From the NCBI GenBank assembly GCA_030628755.1, contig DAOVQH010000083.1, positions 1 to 8,543 of the forward strand: a stretch of DNA of 8,543 bases. Direction: 5' to 3'. Position numbers and translations under genes: made by a program. Source of the stretch: Candidatus Cloacimonadota bacterium. Its GTDB lineage: Bacteria > Cloacimonadota > Cloacimonadia > Cloacimonadales > TCS61. The notes below the pieces were generated by a model, which searched no databases, was not told where the DNA came from, and saw nothing but the letters and a program-made list of their open reading frames with translations. Shown piece after piece: positions 8,097-8,543 of this stretch. The first letter of the stretch is position 1; every line of letters starts with the position of its first letter.

Positions 8097-8224
8097 GGCG
8101 AAAAAAAAGGAACACGGATGACACAGATATTACGGATTGGCACGGATAAAATTGACAGGATAAACAGGATTAACAGGAAAAAATAAAACTTTGTGTCTTA
8201 GTGTCTTTGTGGCAAAAAAAAGGA
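8097..8224. repeat. Mosaic of three short tandem-repeat families bracketed by direct repeats, upstream of rnfA
   Basis: Nearly all of this segment of the spacer is repeat-derived. Family A (8113-8149) has four units: CACGGATGA, CACAGATAT, TACGGATTGG, CACGGATAA. Family B (8154-8180) has three: GACAGGATA, AACAGGATT, AACAGGAAA. Family C (8190-8213) has three 8-mers: TTTGTGTC, TTAGTGTC, TTTGTGGC. The mosaic lies between GGCGAAAAAAAAGGA (8097-8111) and GGCAAAAAAAAGGA (8211-8224), which differ by one inserted G. The second of these supplies the rnfA ribosome binding site. From memory, such (CACGGAT)n, (ACAGGAT)n and (TTTGTGTC)n strings are common in intergenic DNA of many environmental bacteria. 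No ORF or clear promoter is seen, although a TTGACA lies at 8152-8157 without a well-spaced -10 box. Confidence 0.7.
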
Positions 8225-8232
8225 GAAGATAG

Positions 8233-8543
8233 ATGGAATTTGTAAGTAAGATTTTTGCAATGGCAATAGTAGCCATATTCGTTCAGAATTTTGTGTTGAT
8301 GCGCTTCCTGGGTTTATGTCCTTATATCGGTGTTTCCAAAAAGTTGGATTCAGCTCTGGGAATGGGTATGGCTGTGATCTTTGTGATGACAATGGCATCC
8401 ACTTTTACCTGGCTTATTCAATCATATTTGCTTGTTCCTTTAAAATTAGAATTTTTACAGACTATAGCATTTATTTTAACAATAGCCTCTTTAGTTCAAT
8501 TAGTTGAGATAATTATTCAGAAAACAGCTCCAGCTCTTTATAA
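8233..8543 (+). CDS. rnfA: Electron transport complex subunit RnfA, 3'-truncated by the window edge
   Basis: RnfA is an integral membrane subunit of the Rnf complex, which couples electron transfer between reduced ferredoxin and NAD+ to Na+ or H+ transport across the inner membrane. The first 103 of about 190 residues are visible. The family signature NFVLMRFLGLCPYIGVSKKLDSALGMG spans residues 19-45. Three hydrophobic segments lie at about 5-25, 40-62 and 74-95, with VQLVEIIIQKTAPALY matching the end of the third and what follows. Cys29 in LGLCP matches the cysteine that in Rnf/Nqr structures helps hold an intramembrane [2Fe-2S] cluster; its partner cysteine would be beyond the window. The LGLCP/VSKKLD text favours RnfA over NqrE. 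AGGAG at 8221-8225, 7 nt upstream, fixes the start. Other rnf genes are not visible, so operon order is unknown. The usual VNN before FVL is VQN here. Confidence 0.94.
   Translation, partial: MEFVSKIFAMAIVAIFVQNFVLMRFLGLCPYIGVSKKLDSALGMGMAVIFVMTMASTFTWLIQSYLLVPLKLEFLQTIAFILTIASLVQLVEIIIQKTAPALY

Noticed and set aside
8138..8157. TTGGCACGG followed by TTGACA upstream of rnfA, resembling a sigma-54 -24/-12 promoter next to a sigma-54 activator gene
   Set aside because: The -24 half-site TTGGCACG is exact, but the TTG falls three bases too far downstream and no GC sits at the required spacing. The match is explained by the CACGGAT and ACAGGAT tandem units.
8113..8213. Possible CRISPR array in the repeat-rich spacer
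   Set aside because: Units are 8-10 bp, tandem and degenerate with no spacers of regular length, and no cas gene is present.

Overview
The window is a piece of an AT-rich bacterial chromosome with all five genes on the + strand. From left to right it holds the 3' part of alaS, a small GxxExxY-family gene inside a repeat-bounded interval, a GT9 (heptosyltransferase-type) glycosyltransferase, a 1415-residue sigma-54-dependent regulator, and the 5' part of rnfA. A Gram-negative host is suggested by the GT9 enzyme of lipopolysaccharide-core type, an Rnf complex and a sigma-54 activator. The AlaRS sequence style and base composition remind me of anaerobic FCB-group bacteria such as Cloacimonadota. 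That placement is a recollection-based guess, not a computed result.

Bases 1-2177 encode the catalytic end, editing domain and C-terminal domain of alanyl-tRNA synthetase; the N-terminus lies off the left edge. Bases 2178-2688 are an unusual spacer. It holds a CCCC/GGGG hairpin, degenerate 9-bp tandem units, a GxxExxY (PD-(D/E)XK-like) gene with an apparent nonsense codon near its end, and an inverted copy of the tandem-unit sequence only 8 nt before the next start codon. Bases 2689-3675 are the glycosyltransferase. Bases 3676-3786 are a short AT-rich spacer with a plausible sigma-70-type promoter.

Bases 3787-8034 encode the most striking gene, a single polypeptide. It joins a STAND-like P-loop ATPase with a degenerate Walker B, a long TPR array with seven glycines in strict 40-residue register, a divergent GAF domain, a complete sigma-54 AAA+ activator domain and a Fis-type helix-turn-helix. 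No kinase or receiver domain is present, so its input is probably a ligand or protein partner sensed by the NTPase/TPR/GAF parts. Its targets cannot be read from this window, because no correctly spaced -24/-12 promoter was found in the intergenic stretches.

Bases 8035-8232 are a second repeat-rich spacer. It has a hairpin related to the one after alaS, then three different families of short degenerate tandem units, bracketed by near-identical direct repeats. Bases 8233-8543 begin rnfA, a membrane subunit of the ion-translocating ferredoxin:NAD+ oxidoreductase, which runs off the right edge. Apart from sharing a strand the genes do not form an obvious pathway. The recurring theme is that intergenic spaces in this genome are occupied by related hairpin-plus-tandem-unit modules, one of which carries a gene.
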